Shown in pieces: positions 34,750-47,598 of a DNA stretch of 64,000 nt (its first letter is position 1; every line of letters starts with the position of its first letter). A program made the position numbers and the translations under genes. The stretch comes from Streptomyces sp. NRRL F-5135 (GTDB lineage Bacteria; Actinomycetota; Actinomycetes; Streptomycetales; Streptomycetaceae), in NCBI RefSeq assembly GCF_000719775.1, contig NZ_JOHR01000014.1, forward strand, positions 1-64,000. The letters are read 5' to 3'. Under the pieces are notes generated by a model that was not told the origin of the DNA, did no database searches, and worked only from the letters and a program-made list of their open reading frames with translations.

Positions 34750-35910
34750 TCAGCGGGTCAGCTTCTCCCGTGCGATGTCCTCCGCCAGGCGTTCCAGCAG
34801 GGGGCCGGCCTGGGCCATGCACACCGCCGGGTCCGGTTCCAGATCGGTGAGGGCGTAGACGCGGGCGATCCCCGCCCGGTGCAGGGCGTGCGGCGGCAGC
34901 GTCAGCCGGCCGCAGACCGCGACGACCTCCACGCCGGCCGCCCGGGCCGCCGACGCCACGCCCGCCGGGGCCTTTCCGTGCAGGGTCTGTTCGTCCAGCG
35001 AGCCCTCGCCGGTGATGACCAGGGTCGCCCGCGCGAGCGCCGGGGCGAAGCCCAGGACGTCCAGCATGACCTCGATACCGGGGCGGAAGCCCGCGCCGAG
35101 GCCGACGAGCGCGCCGTAGCCGATGCCGCCCGCCGCGCCCGCGCCGGGAGCGAGGGCCAGGTCGGCGGCGCCCGGGCCGACGGCCCGCTCCAGGACCGTG
35201 GCGTAGTGGGCCAGGGCCGCGTCGAGCGTACGGACGTCCTCGGGCGCCGCGCCCTTCTGCGGTCCGTAGACCGCGGCGGCGCCCTTGGGGCCGGTCAGCG
35301 GGTTGTCGACATCACTGGCCAGCACGATCTCCGTCGTGGCGAGCCTGGTGTCCAGACCGGAGAGATCGGCCGTGGCCAGGTCGCGCAGGGCGCCGCCCCC
35401 CGGCCCGGCCGGCCGGCCGGCCGCGTCCAGCAGCCGCGCGCCGAGCGCGGTGAGCATGCCCGCGCCGCCGTCGGTCGTCGCGCTCCCTCCGACACCGAGG
35501 ACGATGGCGCGGGCCCCCGCGTCGAGCGCGGCGCGCAGCAGCTCGCCGGTGCCGTACGTCGTGGCCGTGAGCGGGGCGAAGACGCCCTCCGGCAGGCACT
35601 GGAGGCCCGACGCCTCGGCCATCTCGACCACGGCCGTGCCGTCGCGCAGGGCGTACGCCGCGGTCAGCTCGTCGCCGAGCGGCCCGGTGACCCGTACCTC
35701 ACGCCGTTCGAAACCGGCCGCGACGGCCGCCGCCACCGTGCCGTCGCCACCGTCGGCGACGGGCAGCGTCTCGACGGCGGCCCCGGGCACGACCCGGCGC
35801 AGTCCCGCCGTCACCCGCTCCGCCACCTGTACCGCCGTGAGCGAGCCCTTGAACTTGTCCGCCGCGACGAGCACGCGCGCGGCCTCCGTTGCTGCTCCGT
35901 CCGTCACCAT
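34750..35910 (-). CDS. glxK: Glycerate kinase
   Basis: A 386-residue GlxK/GckA-type glycerate kinase (type II fold). It opens with VLVAADKFKGSLTAVQVAERV and PVADGGDGTV, then has VLGVGGSATTDGGAGML and LVITGEGSLDEQTLHGKAPAGVA. These are the nucleotide- and glycerate-binding elements of the family. It phosphorylates glycerate for entry into lower glycolysis. The ATG at 35910 gives the usual length. It stands alone and is divergent from the NUDIX gene. A link to glyoxylate released by the neighbouring lyase is possible but unproven. Confidence 0.93.
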   Translation of the reverse strand: MVTDGAATEAARVLVAADKFKGSLTAVQVAERVTAGLRRVVPGAAVETLPVADGGDGTVAAAVAAGFERREVRVTGPLGDELTAAYALRDGTAVVEMAEASGLQCLPEGVFAPLTATTYGTGELLRAALDAGARAIVLGVGGSATTDGGAGMLTALGARLLDAAGRPAGPGGGALRDLATADLSGLDTRLATTEIVLASDVDNPLTGPKGAAAVYGPQKGAAPEDVRTLDAALAHYATVLERAVGPGAADLALAPGAGAAGGIGYGALVGLGAGFRPGIEVMLDVLGFAPALARATLVITGEGSLDEQTLHGKAPAGVASAARAAGVEVVAVCGRLTLPPHALHRAGIARVYALTDLEPDPAVCMAQAGPLLERLAEDIAREKLTR

Positions 35911-36115
35911 GCGCCCCTTGCCGTCGAACAGGCGGTCGTGCCGCCCCGACCCTATCCGCAGGGATCACCGTCTGCCCATGGCCGTGACATGGCCGGCCCC
36001 GGCGGCCCGGAACGCGACGGCCGGGTGGGACCCACGCGCTTCCGGGGGCCCGCGCGCCGTCCACGGCCCCCGCACCGCTCGCGGGTCCGCGTCCCTCAGC
36101 GGCTAGGCTGCCCGT

Positions 36116-36613
36116 GTGACGGACACGGACACCGACTACGCCGCTTACATCGCCGGCCTCCCCCGCATCCTGGCCGGCGCCGCCATGCTGTGCCGGGACG
36201 CCGAGGGCCGGGTACTGGCCGTGGAGCCCAACTACCGCGAGGGCTGGGCCCTGCCCGGCGGGACCATCGAGTCCGACGCCGGCGAGACCCCGCGTCAGGG
36301 CGCCCGCCGGGAGACGTTGGAGGAGATCGGCCTGGACATCGAGCCGGGGCGGCTGCTCGCCGTCGACTGGGTGCAGAGCGACGCCCGGCCCCCGGTCGCG
36401 GCGTATCTGTACGACGGCGGGGTGCTGACCGCCGAACAGCTCGCGGCGATCCGGGTCCAGGAGGAAGAGCTGCTGTCGTGGCAGCTGTTGGAGCGCGAGC
36501 AGATTCCCACGTTCCTGCTCGGGTCGCTGGGGCCCCGCGTGCTGGCGGCGCTCGAGGCGCTGGCGGACGGTACGGGCGCGGTGGAGCTGGTGAACGGCCG
36601 GCGGACGCGGTAG
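36116..36613 (+). CDS. NUDIX hydrolase
   Basis: A 165-residue NUDIX hydrolase. The NUDIX box GX5EX7REUXEEXGU is complete around residues 49-71 (GGTIESDAGETP then RRETLEEIGLD), so Mg2+ binding and pyrophosphatase activity are expected. The GTG at 36116 is the first in-frame start before the core and directly precedes MTDTDTDYAAYIAGLPRILAGAAML. The nucleotide substrate cannot be told. Confidence 0.9.
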   Translation: MTDTDTDYAAYIAGLPRILAGAAMLCRDAEGRVLAVEPNYREGWALPGGTIESDAGETPRQGARRETLEEIGLDIEPGRLLAVDWVQSDARPPVAAYLYDGGVLTAEQLAAIRVQEEELLSWQLLEREQIPTFLLGSLGPRVLAALEALADGTGAVELVNGRRTR

Positions 36614-36659
36614 GAGCCCTCGGCCGGGGCGCGCGGGCTTTGCGGCGGAGAGCGAACAG

Positions 36660-36690
36660 TTGACCTTCAGGTTCCTCGAACGCCCACAAT
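36660..36690 (+). promoter_or_regulatory. MerR-type promoter with 19-bp spacer
   Basis: TTGACC (36660-36665) and CACAAT (36685-36690) form a -35/-10 pair separated by 19 bases, the over-long spacing typical of promoters that MerR proteins activate by twisting DNA. The spacer carries a TTC...GAA dyad. The -10 box ends seven bases before the ATG of the MerR-clamp gene, so the transcript would be leaderless or nearly so. Autoregulation is the simplest reading. Confidence 0.5.
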
Positions 36691-36697
36691 CACCGCC

Positions 36698-38071
36698 ATG
36701 GACGGCATCACGACGAGCAACACCCAGGGCCTGACCAAACTGCTGAGCATCAGCGCCTTCGCCCGGCGCGTCGGCCTCGCGCCGAGCGCGCTGCGCTTCT
36801 ACGACGACTGCCGCGTCCTCGAACCCGCGCGGGTGGACGAGGCGACCGGCTACCGCTACTACAACCCCGACCAGGAGATCCGCGCCAGAATGCTGCGGAG
36901 CCTGCGGGAGGCGGGCATGCCGCTCGCCGATGTCACGGTCGTCCTCGACGGTGACGCGGAGGAGGCCCGGGCGGTGCTGGAGCGGCACCGCGGAACCGTA
37001 CGGGACAGGTCGCGGACGGCGGACGCCACGATCGCGGCGGCGCTGCGGTCCCTCACCGGGGCGGCCACGGCCGATGGCGCGGCGGAGCCGCCGACCCGGG
37101 TACGTATCGGCGGCGCGGAGCTGGCGAGTGCCGTGCGGCAGGTCGTGCCGGCCGTCGCCCGGGACCCGGAACTCCCCGTTCTCGGCTGTGTTCTGGTCGA
37201 GATCGATGCCGACGAGGTACGGCTGGTGGCGACCGACCGCTACCGGCTGTCCGTCCGGGTCCTCAGACCGGTGACGACGGTGGCGGGCCCGCCCAGGAAG
37301 CTGCTGGTGGAGGCGGCGGCCCTGACGGAGACCGGCACGTGGGCGGCGCGGCACGCGGCGGTCACGATCGAGGCGGGCCCGGACGGGGCCAGGATCCATG
37401 GCGCCCAGACCCCGGCGGCAGGGGCGGGGAGCCAGGCGGCGGCCTGGGCCCATGGCGGGCTCGGGGCCATGGTGGAGGACGATGTGCGGGCCGACGCGCT
37501 GGCGGCTGACGGTACCGGTGCCGCCGCCGATGACGCGTCAGATGACGTGTCAGATGACGTGTCACGAGAACTGCCCCTGTGCGCGGACGAGTTCCCGGCC
37601 TACCGGGAGATGCTGGCCGCCCTGTCCCCGGCCCGGCACCGGCTGCTCGTGGACCGTACGGCCCTGCTCGACGCGGTCGAGGGACTCGGGGACGCGCGGG
37701 CCGTCGAGATCCGGCTCGCTGAGGACAAGGCGACGGTTTCCCGGGCCGATGGCCCGGACGGCGCTGACGGCGCTGACGGCAGCGACGACTCCAGCGACTC
37801 GGGCGGCTCCAGCGGCTCCCGTGACCCGGACGGCTCCGTGGGCTCCGTGGGCTCCGGCGCGGTGACCCTGGCCGCCGTGTGCCTGGGCGCGCCGGCCCTC
37901 CGTATCCGCTTCGACCCGTCCGTCCTGGCCCCGGCCCTCGACGCGGGCGTCGGCCCCGACGTGCTGCTGGAGATCGCCTCCGCCGCCGAACCTGTCGTGG
38001 TGCGCTCGGCGGACCAGGGCAGTTTCACCACGCTGGTGATGCCCGTGGGCCCGGCCGACGAGGAGTCCTGA
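36698..38071 (+). CDS. MerR HTH fused to two DNA polymerase III beta-clamp-like domains
   Basis: A 457-residue fusion. Residues 15-85 are a MerR-type winged helix (LSISAFARRVGLAPSALRFYDD, then ATGYRYYN), followed by a helix to about 120. Residues 134-192 read like clamp domain II: ELPVLGCVLVEI and VATDRYRLSVRVL. DEFPAYREMLAAL (297-309) matches the II/III linker. Residues 312-450 match domain III, ending FDPSVLAPALDAG... and SFTTLVMPV, as in the clamp C-terminus with its MP(M/V) pocket residues. Two acidic/Gly-Ser inserts (276-290, 345-388) are probably loops. Clamp domain I is absent. The gene is coupled to the downstream helical-protein gene by a 1-base gap. Confidence 0.85.
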   Translation: MDGITTSNTQGLTKLLSISAFARRVGLAPSALRFYDDCRVLEPARVDEATGYRYYNPDQEIRARMLRSLREAGMPLADVTVVLDGDAEEARAVLERHRGTVRDRSRTADATIAAALRSLTGAATADGAAEPPTRVRIGGAELASAVRQVVPAVARDPELPVLGCVLVEIDADEVRLVATDRYRLSVRVLRPVTTVAGPPRKLLVEAAALTETGTWAARHAAVTIEAGPDGARIHGAQTPAAGAGSQAAAWAHGGLGAMVEDDVRADALAADGTGAAADDASDDVSDDVSRELPLCADEFPAYREMLAALSPARHRLLVDRTALLDAVEGLGDARAVEIRLAEDKATVSRADGPDGADGADGSDDSSDSGGSSGSRDPDGSVGSVGSGAVTLAAVCLGAPALRIRFDPSVLAPALDAGVGPDVLLEIASAAEPVVVRSADQGSFTTLVMPVGPADEES

Positions 38072-38072
38072 C

Positions 38073-38834
38073 GTGTCGTCGGAGGAAACGGTCCGGGAGA
38101 CGGGCCGGCAGACCGGCCAGGAGACGGGCGAGGAAACAGGCGTGGAGACGACGATGGACCCCGGGAACGCCGTCGTACAGCTGTGCGCGCGGGGCATGGC
38201 CGCCGAGGCGGGCGGACGAACGGAGGAGGCACGCGGGCTGTTCCTGACCGCGTGGGAGGCCGCCACCGACGACTACGAGGCGTGCGTCGCCGCGCACTAC
38301 CTGGCGCGTCATCAGCGGACGCCGCGCGAGACCCTGCACTGGAACCGGGAGTGCCTGACCCGTGCCGACCAGGTCGGGGACGAACGCGTGCGCCCCTTCT
38401 ACGCCTCGCTCCACGGCGCCATGGGCCGGGCCCATCTGGACCTCGGAGACGTCGAAGAGGCCCGAACCCATTTCGCGTCGGCGGCCCGGCACCTCTCGGA
38501 CGTGCCTCCCGGGCAGTACCGGGACTGGGTACGGCTCTCCGTCGCGCGGGGCCTGCGGGCCGTCGGCGGCAGGGACGGCGGGGACGGTGGGGACGGTGGG
38601 GACGGTGGGGACGGCACCGGAGCGGACCCCGTGCACGCCCTGCTGGTGCGCCTGTGCGCGCGGGCCGACCTCGACGCGCTGAGCCTGCTGCTCCCCGTCT
38701 GGGCGGGGAGCCTCGGCACGGCCGAGGACGAGGAGGCGGTCACGACGGCGCTGCGCATGCTCCACGCGGAGCGCCGGCTGCCCGACGCCGAGCAGGCCGC
38801 CCTGAGCGAGGCGATCGGAGCGCGAAGCGCTTGA
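38073..38834 (+). CDS. TPR-like helical protein coupled to the MerR-clamp gene
   Basis: A 253-residue helical protein with TPR-like units (CARGMAAEAGGRTEEARGLFLTAWEAATDDYEA and ASLHGAMGRAHLDLGDVEEARTHFASAARHL). A GGD repeat (residues about 168-181) separates a C-terminal helical part. The GTG at 38073 starts one base after the MerR-clamp stop with GGAG seven bases upstream. An ATG at 38154, also with a GGAG, would remove a Thr/Gln/Glu-rich repeat (ETGxxTG) and begins MDPGNAVVQLC, so it may be the true start. Function unknown; the tight linkage suggests it works with the MerR-clamp protein. Confidence 0.75.
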   Translation: MSSEETVRETGRQTGQETGEETGVETTMDPGNAVVQLCARGMAAEAGGRTEEARGLFLTAWEAATDDYEACVAAHYLARHQRTPRETLHWNRECLTRADQVGDERVRPFYASLHGAMGRAHLDLGDVEEARTHFASAARHLSDVPPGQYRDWVRLSVARGLRAVGGRDGGDGGDGGDGGDGTGADPVHALLVRLCARADLDALSLLLPVWAGSLGTAEDEEAVTTALRMLHAERRLPDAEQAALSEAIGARSA

Positions 38835-39058
38835 CCTGATGTCCCACGGCGGCGCCCCGCGAAGGCCCACGCGCCGTGCGCCGACCCGTCAAACCGTGCG
38901 CGGGTCTCCGGCGTTTCGCGGGCCCCGGCCTTCAACTCTCCGTCCCCCTGGGCAATCTGGCGTCCCTGCGGCAAAATGCGCCCCGTTCATGCCGTGTTGG
39001 TCCCCTGTGCACACCCGTCCGGCACCATCCTGAAACTCCCCAGGATCTCGGAGGAAAC

Positions 39059-40258
39059 ATGCGAACGCATGCCCGCGGCCGGTCGGCGGCCCTGTTCACG
39101 TCCGTTGTCATGATGTCCGCCGCCGTCGTGGGCGTGGGGCCGGCCGGGGCCGTGGAGCGGGGCAGCGGCCGGACGGAGCGGCCGCTCCCGCCGGCCTCGG
39201 CGCCGCTCACCCTGCCCACGGCCGTCGACGGCGGTTCCTGGAAGTCCGGCCATCTCCAGGGGACGGCCGTCGACCGCCGCAAGGGTCACATGTACTTCTC
39301 CTTCACCAATCTCCTGGTGAAGACGGACATGAGCGGCAAGCCCATCGGCTCGGTCACGGGCTTCACCGGTCACCTCGGGGACCTGGACTTCAACAAGGGC
39401 GACGGCCGGGTCTACGGCTCCCTCGAGTACAAGGCGGCGAAGGCGTTCTACATCGCGGTCTTCGACGCGGACCGCATCACGAGGATGGACATGGACGCCC
39501 AGTCCACCGGCGTGGTCTCCACGGTTCACCTCAAGGAGGTCGTGGCGGACTACACCGCCGACATGGACGGTGACGGGGACTTCGACGGCGACACCGCCGA
39601 CACCGCCGACCACCGGTACGGGTGCAGCGGCATCGACGGCGTGGCGTTCGGCCCGTCCTTCGACCGCGCGGGCGGCGAGAAACTGACGGTGGCCTACGGC
39701 GTGTACGCCAACACCGGCCGCGAGGACAACGACAACCAGGTGCTGCTCCAGTACGACATCAGCGCGTGGAGGGGGTACGAGAAGCCGCTGACCGAGAGCG
39801 CCCCGCACACCAGCGGCCCCGCGGCTCCCGACGGCAAGTACTTCGTGTACACCGGCAACACCACCTACGGCGTGCAGAATCTGGAGTACGACGCGAAGAG
39901 CGGCGACTGGCTGATGGCCGCGTACAAAGGGACGAAGACCACGTTCCCCAACTACTCCCTCTTCGTCGTCGACGGGTCGAAGCGGCCGGTCCTGGGCCCC
40001 GTGCGCGGGCAGCGGCCGTCGGAACCGGGGCAGAACCTGCACCTCCGCGCCACCGGACTGCACGATGCCGCGAGCGGTGTCTACGGCTACCGCGCGGCCG
40101 GGCAGTACGGACTGGTCTCGCTGGACGACGGCCGTTTCTATGTCGCCACGAGCGGCACGACGGGGTCCGGCGAGAACACCCGGCAGACCGGCCGGGCGGT
40201 GCTGCACCGCTGGACGGGCGGGACCCCGGACCCGTTCACGCCGGAGCGGCGGCGCTGA
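39059..40258 (+). CDS. Secreted beta-propeller-like protein with Ca2+-type loop
   Basis: A 399-residue exported protein. The signal peptide is clear: charged MRTHARGR, hydrophobic core LFTSVVMMSAAVVGVG, probable cleavage after AGA near residue 31. The mature part has repeated beta-strand motifs with Gly turns (KGHMYFSFTNLLVKTDMSGKPIGSVTGF, RFYVATSGTTG) and an Asp-rich loop DMDGDGDFDGD (about residues 164-174) like a calcium-binding site. The ATG at 39059 has GGAGGAAAC upstream. No family or enzymatic activity is recognised. It stands alone. Confidence 0.8.
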   Translation: MRTHARGRSAALFTSVVMMSAAVVGVGPAGAVERGSGRTERPLPPASAPLTLPTAVDGGSWKSGHLQGTAVDRRKGHMYFSFTNLLVKTDMSGKPIGSVTGFTGHLGDLDFNKGDGRVYGSLEYKAAKAFYIAVFDADRITRMDMDAQSTGVVSTVHLKEVVADYTADMDGDGDFDGDTADTADHRYGCSGIDGVAFGPSFDRAGGEKLTVAYGVYANTGREDNDNQVLLQYDISAWRGYEKPLTESAPHTSGPAAPDGKYFVYTGNTTYGVQNLEYDAKSGDWLMAAYKGTKTTFPNYSLFVVDGSKRPVLGPVRGQRPSEPGQNLHLRATGLHDAASGVYGYRAAGQYGLVSLDDGRFYVATSGTTGSGENTRQTGRAVLHRWTGGTPDPFTPERRR

Positions 40259-40293
40259 CGGGGCGTCCGCTCAATCCCTGGTGCGGCATACGG

Positions 40294-40887
40294 TCAGAAG
40301 AGCGTCGCGGCGTCCGGCGCGGCGACGGGTGTCCGGCGGGCCGCCGGAGTCCGCGCCGGCTCCGGAGTCCGCGCCGTCGCCGGACCGGCCGACGCGCCGG
40401 CCGCCGCGCCCTCGAACGCCAGCAGCCGCCGCTTGCGGTCGAGCCCGCCCCCGTACCCCGTCAGACTCCCGGTGGAGCCGATCACCCGGTGGCACGGCAC
40501 CACGATCCCGATGGGGTTCTTGCCGTTGGCCAGGCCGACCGCCCGCGAGGCGCCCGGCTTGCCGAGGGCCTCGGCCAGTTCGCCGTAACTGCGCGTCTCG
40601 CCGTACGGGATCGCGCGCAACCGCTCCCAGACGCCGCGCTGGAAGTCGGTGCCGGTCAGCCGCAGGGGCAGGTCGAACCGGGTCAGTTCGCCCGCGAAGT
40701 ACGCGTCGAGCTGGCGCAGCGCCTCCGTGAACGGCCGGGGGTCCGGCTCGCCGAAGGTCTCCTGCGGCGGCCGGTGCCGCTGCCCGGCCATGTAGAGGCC
40801 GCTCAGTACGGAGTCGGTCGCGACGAGCGTCAGCGGACCGTACGGGCTGTCGGCCACGGTGTGCACGACGTGAGGGGTGGGGGACAT
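40294..40887 (-). CDS. ogt: Methylated-DNA-protein-cysteine methyltransferase
   Basis: A 197-residue O6-alkylguanine repair protein. The suicide cysteine is Cys132 in IVVPCHRVIGS. The helix-turn-helix region ERLRAIPYGETRSYGELA and the Asn hinge GLANGKNPIGIV are intact. A 35-residue Pro/Ala/Thr-rich tail follows the core. It starts 12 bases after the end of the Ada-AlkA gene on the same strand, so both alkylation repair activities are probably co-transcribed. Confidence 0.93.
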   Translation of the reverse strand: MSPTPHVVHTVADSPYGPLTLVATDSVLSGLYMAGQRHRPPQETFGEPDPRPFTEALRQLDAYFAGELTRFDLPLRLTGTDFQRGVWERLRAIPYGETRSYGELAEALGKPGASRAVGLANGKNPIGIVVPCHRVIGSTGSLTGYGGGLDRKRRLLAFEGAAAGASAGPATARTPEPARTPAARRTPVAAPDAATLF

Positions 40888-40899
40888 GGCGGAACGTCC

Positions 40900-45004
<4,105 letters not shown>

Positions 45005-45103
45005 CCCGCCGGGTCGCGGCGGTCGCGGTAGGACGCCGTAGGTCGCGGCGACAGGACCGGCTGCCCCGCTCGGGCGCTTGCGAGTGGGACAGCCGGCCCC
45101 CCG

Positions 45104-45128
45104 GGGCGCCGGGCGGCCCCCGGCGCCC
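45104..45128. terminator. Hairpin downstream of idh
   Basis: GGGCGCCGGG (45104-45113) pairs perfectly with CCCGGCGCCC (45119-45128) across CGGCC. An imperfect stem immediately upstream (45056-45096) may add to termination. Confidence 0.6.
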
Positions 45129-45172
45129 TGGCCTTGACCACGCCCGCACCCGCACCCGCACCCGCACCAACC

Positions 45173-45211
45173 GAACCGCCCCGACCGGAGTCACACCGGT
45201 CAGGGCGGTTC
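45173..45211. terminator. Bidirectional hairpin between idh and the DUF2848 gene
   Basis: A 16-bp stem with one mismatch (45173-45188 with 45196-45211) encloses the loop AGTCACA. Four CGCACC units (about 45144-45168) lie just before it. It sits between convergent genes and can serve both. Confidence 0.65.
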
Positions 45212-45239
45212 CGTACGTCCGGGACGAGCCCGAGGCCGC

Positions 45240-45926
45240 TCAGCCGATGGGCTCCGGCATCCGCACCACGTCGTAGGCGAGAGCGATGGTGTCGCCCGTG
45301 GCCGGGTCGCCCAGCTCGACGCGCCAGCGGTCGGCGAACTGGTCCACGCCCTCGGCCATCGGGATGGTGCCGGAGATCAGGACCGTGCCCGGCAGCAGAT
45401 CGCCGCGCTCGCGCAGCACCTCGGCCCAGTAGGCGGGGGTCAGCAGCTCGGCCAGGGTGCCGTCCTGGATGAGGGTCTCCCGGCCCTCGTGGCCCACCCA
45501 CGCCTTGAGCGTGAGCGCGTCGAGCCGGTCCTGCACGTCGCCGAGGCGCCAGGCGCGGCGGGCCAGGACGTCGGGGCTCGCGTTCTTGCTCCACGCCACC
45601 CCGTGCACCTCCAGCTCGCGGTCGGTGTGGTCACAGGCGGCCGTCAGCAGCAGTTCGCCGTCCCCGTCGACCACCAGGGCCCACTCGGCCTCGCCCGAGG
45701 TCCGGCCGTGCTGGACGCTGACCCTCTCGGTGTGCTGCGCGAGGTAGGGCGAGACGGGGTAGAGGGCGGGGGTCACGGACGGCGCGGGCACGCCCAGCTC
45801 GGCCAGCTCCGCCACGTGCGCGGCGACATCGGCCTGGCTGCGGCCGGCGTAGCCGGCGTTGAGCACCTGGACGACGTCGACGTCCCTGGTGGTTCCGTCG
45901 GGCAGTTCGAAGGTCAGCAGCGCCAC
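45240..45926 (-). CDS. DUF2848-family protein
   Basis: A 228-residue protein that opens LLTFELPDGTTRDVDVVQVLNAGYAGRSQADVAAHVAELAELG and ends with LISGTIPMAEGVDQFADRWRVELGDPATGDTI. This matches the DUF2848 family as I know it, which resembles fumarylacetoacetate-hydrolase-like proteins. The GTG at 45926 has GGAG seven bases upstream. It is divergent from the transporter gene, with a 28-bp palindromic site between them. With the transporter, the nitrilase-fold hydrolase and the GntR regulator it probably belongs to one catabolic unit; the substrate is unknown. Confidence 0.85.
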   Translation of the reverse strand: MALLTFELPDGTTRDVDVVQVLNAGYAGRSQADVAAHVAELAELGVPAPSVTPALYPVSPYLAQHTERVSVQHGRTSGEAEWALVVDGDGELLLTAACDHTDRELEVHGVAWSKNASPDVLARRAWRLGDVQDRLDALTLKAWVGHEGRETLIQDGTLAELLTPAYWAEVLRERGDLLPGTVLISGTIPMAEGVDQFADRWRVELGDPATGDTIALAYDVVRMPEPIG

Positions 45927-45984
45927 GGGGTCTCTCCACATCGGTCGCGGTATCAAGGAGGTTAACTTTGCGCGGAAGGGTTGC

Positions 45985-46012
45985 GCATACGACCTGTATA
46001 CAAGAAGTATGC
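45985..46012. promoter_or_regulatory. 28-bp inverted repeat, probable GntR operator
   Basis: GCATAC-gacc-TGTATACA-agaa-GTATGC is symmetrical about 45998.5: outer arms 45985-45990 and 46007-46012 and an inner palindrome 45995-46002. It lies in the divergent promoter of the DUF2848 and transporter genes. The half TGTATACW-N4-GYATGC recurs upstream of the gntR gene at 49429-49446. Confidence 0.7.
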
Positions 46013-46067
46013 CGAAAGGTCGATCGTGCAGACTCGATCGTGTGCCCTCAACCGGAGGTCGGAAGTC

Positions 46068-47432
46068 GTGAACCACACCACCCCGCGCACGGACCAGGCC
46101 CCGCCCGGGGCCTCCTCGGTCCGCCGCGCCTTCTTCGCCAGCCTCACCGGGACCGCATTGGAGTGGTACGACTTCGCCATCTACTCCGCCGCCGCCGCGC
46201 TGGTCTTCGGCAAGGTCTTCTTCCCCGCCGAGGACCCCGCCACCGGCACACTGCTCGCGTTCTCGACGTACGCGGTCGGCTACGTCTCCCGGCCGCTGGG
46301 CGGGTTCGTCTTCGGCCGGCTCGGGGACAAGATCGGCCGCAAGAAGGTCCTCATCGCCACCCTGGTCCTGATCGGGGTCGCGACGCTGCTCATCGGCCTG
46401 CTCCCGTCGTACGCCACGATGGGCGTGACCGCGCCCATCATCCTCGTCCTGCTGCGCTTCGCGCAGGGCGTCGGCGTCGGCGGCGAGTGGGGCGGCGCGG
46501 TCCTGCTGTCGAGCGAGTTCGGCGATCCGCGCAAGCGCGGCTTCTACGCGTCCGCCGCGCAGGTCGGCCCGCCCGCCGGCAACCTGATGGCCAACGGCGT
46601 GCTGGCGGCGCTCGGCGCGCTGCTGACGGAGAGCCAGTTCGAGTCCTGGGGCTGGCGCGTGGCGTTCCTGCTCTCCGGTGTGCTGGTCGTCTTCGGTCTG
46701 TGGATCCGCACCAAGCTGGAGGAGACCCCCGTCTTCCAGGCCATGGAGGCGAGCAAGACCCGCCCCGAGGCCCCGATCCGGGAGGTGCTGACCACCCAGC
46801 CGCGCCGGCTGATCGCCGCGATCCTGAGCCGGGTCGCGCCGGACGTGCTGTACGCGCTCTTCACCGTCTTCGTCCTGACCTACGCGACCGGCGAGCTGGG
46901 CATGTCCCGGGGCTCGGCCCTGGCCGCCGTCCTCATCGGCTCCTCGCTCCAGGTGTTCCTGATCCCGCTGGCCGGAGCCCTCTCCGACCGGGTCAACCGG
47001 CGTCTGCTGTACGGCTGTTCCGCCGTGGCGGCCGGGGTGTGGCCGTTCGTGTTCTTCCCCATGGTGAACGGCGGGAGCTGGCCCCTCCTCGCGCTCGGTG
47101 TCGTGGTGGCACTGGCGATCCACTCATTGATGTACGGGCCGCAGGCGGCCTTCATCGCCGAGCAGTTCTCCCCGCGGCTGCGGTACACCGGCTCCTCGCT
47201 CGCGTACACCCTGGCCGGGGTGATCGGCGGAGCCGTGGCGCCGCTGCTGTTCACGGCCCTGCTGGACGCGTACGACAGCTGGCTCCCGCTGGCCCTCTAC
47301 ATCGTGGTGACGGCCGTGGTCACGGTCCTCGGGCTGTGTCTGGGCCGGGACGCGGCACCCGCCGGCGAGGAGGACGAGGAGGAAGCGCCGGGCCACCGGG
47401 CCGAGGCGCCGCACCCGTCCCGGGCGGGCTGA
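46068..47432 (+). CDS. MFS transporter, metabolite:H+ symporter (MHS) type
   Basis: A 454-residue twelve-helix transporter. The family marks are GTALEWYDFAIYSAAAALVFGKVFFP in helix 1, GRLGDKIGRKKVLIATL (motif A between helices 2 and 3) and RFAQGVGVGGEWGGAVLL in helix 4, characteristic of MHS symporters for carboxylates and related solutes. The tail is acidic and hydrophilic. The GTG at 46068 follows GGAGG. It probably imports the substrate of the neighbouring hydrolases. An inverted repeat in its promoter is the likely GntR target. Confidence 0.92.
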   Translation: MNHTTPRTDQAPPGASSVRRAFFASLTGTALEWYDFAIYSAAAALVFGKVFFPAEDPATGTLLAFSTYAVGYVSRPLGGFVFGRLGDKIGRKKVLIATLVLIGVATLLIGLLPSYATMGVTAPIILVLLRFAQGVGVGGEWGGAVLLSSEFGDPRKRGFYASAAQVGPPAGNLMANGVLAALGALLTESQFESWGWRVAFLLSGVLVVFGLWIRTKLEETPVFQAMEASKTRPEAPIREVLTTQPRRLIAAILSRVAPDVLYALFTVFVLTYATGELGMSRGSALAAVLIGSSLQVFLIPLAGALSDRVNRRLLYGCSAVAAGVWPFVFFPMVNGGSWPLLALGVVVALAIHSLMYGPQAAFIAEQFSPRLRYTGSSLAYTLAGVIGGAVAPLLFTALLDAYDSWLPLALYIVVTAVVTVLGLCLGRDAAPAGEEDEEEAPGHRAEAPHPSRAG

Positions 47433-47598
47433 GCCCGGCCGAGCCCGGCCGGGTCCCACTGGTCCGGCTGGGTCCGGCCCACCCCGGTCGAGCCCGGCCG
47501 GGCAATGTCCGGGGCCGCCCGGCCCCGACCCCCGTACTCGCCGTACGGGCACCACCGCACCTCGCGTCCGCACCCGCCCCGTACGAGAGAGGAACCCC

